Positions 16,080-16,113 of a stretch of DNA of 16,113 bases are shown here, in pieces (the first letter of the stretch is position 1; each line of letters begins with the position of its first letter). Below the pieces are notes generated by a model. The model did not search any database, was not told where the DNA came from, and was given only the letters and a program-made list of their open reading frames with translations. Both the position numbers and the translations under genes were made by a program. Source of the DNA: JANWKQ01 sp040376605 (GTDB lineage Bacteria; Bacteroidota; Bacteroidia; CAIKAF01); the NCBI GenBank assembly GCA_040376605.1, contig JBEIQI010000046.1, positions 1 to 16,113 on the forward strand, read 5' to 3'.

Positions 16080-16113
16080 TTTCCATGTATTTGGAGCATA
16101 AAAAAAGGTAAGA

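Noticed and set aside
16080..16113. Possible promoter (TGTATTTG) after the subtilase gene.
   Set aside because: It is one mismatch from the -7 consensus, but the downstream gene is outside the window, so there is nothing to anchor it.

Overview
The window is about 16.1 kb of an AT-rich genome that is most likely Bacteroidota. The evidence is: two PorE-like envelope proteins (TPR, PD40 propeller, OmpA-like C-terminus); a subtilase ending in a type IX secretion (T9SS) type A sorting domain; a methionine synthase homocysteine domain encoded as a separate protein; TAnnTTTG-type -7 promoter boxes; and no clear Shine-Dalgarno sequences before the starts. Class and genus cannot be fixed from this sequence. 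No CRISPR array, transposase, phage gene, tRNA or rRNA was seen.

Layout, left to right. (1) 1-459 (+): the C-terminal part of a sensor histidine kinase whose start lies outside the window. (2) 460-689: the gap between two convergent genes, filled mainly by two inverted copies of a short palindromic repeat. (3) 690-3153 (-): a compact set read right to left, consisting of a four-helix 'cytochrome B'-like membrane protein, a lipoprotein cytochrome c, the GTPase HflX, and a small conserved gene broken by one in-frame UAA. (4) 3154-3448: a divergent promoter region holding a GC-rich (about 62%), dyad-dense element of about 160 bp that stands out from its AT-rich surroundings. (5) 3449-7739 (+): two secreted amidohydrolase-fold proteins one base apart. 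Together they hold three amidohydrolase-like units, and only one keeps the metal ligands. (6) 7741-12313 (-): a cassette of two paralogous PorE-like proteins with an NlpC/P60 lipoprotein between them. (7) 12503-12823 (-): a DUF3817 membrane protein. (8) 12941-16079 (+): the homocysteine/zinc half of a split MetH, followed after 10 bases by a T9SS-secreted subtilisin-like protease.

Links between genes. The PorE-like/NlpC cassette and the subtilase belong to the same theme, outer-membrane and T9SS envelope biology: a PorE-type protein tethers T9SS parts to peptidoglycan, and the subtilase is a likely T9SS cargo. The cytochrome b-like and cytochrome c genes are probably electron-transfer components that happen to share a transcript with hflX. 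The least explained items are the structured GC-rich element at 3224-3385, the single-nonsense gene at 690-1088, and the PorE-NlpC-PorE arrangement. I do not see a clear new multi-gene defence or mobile system here.
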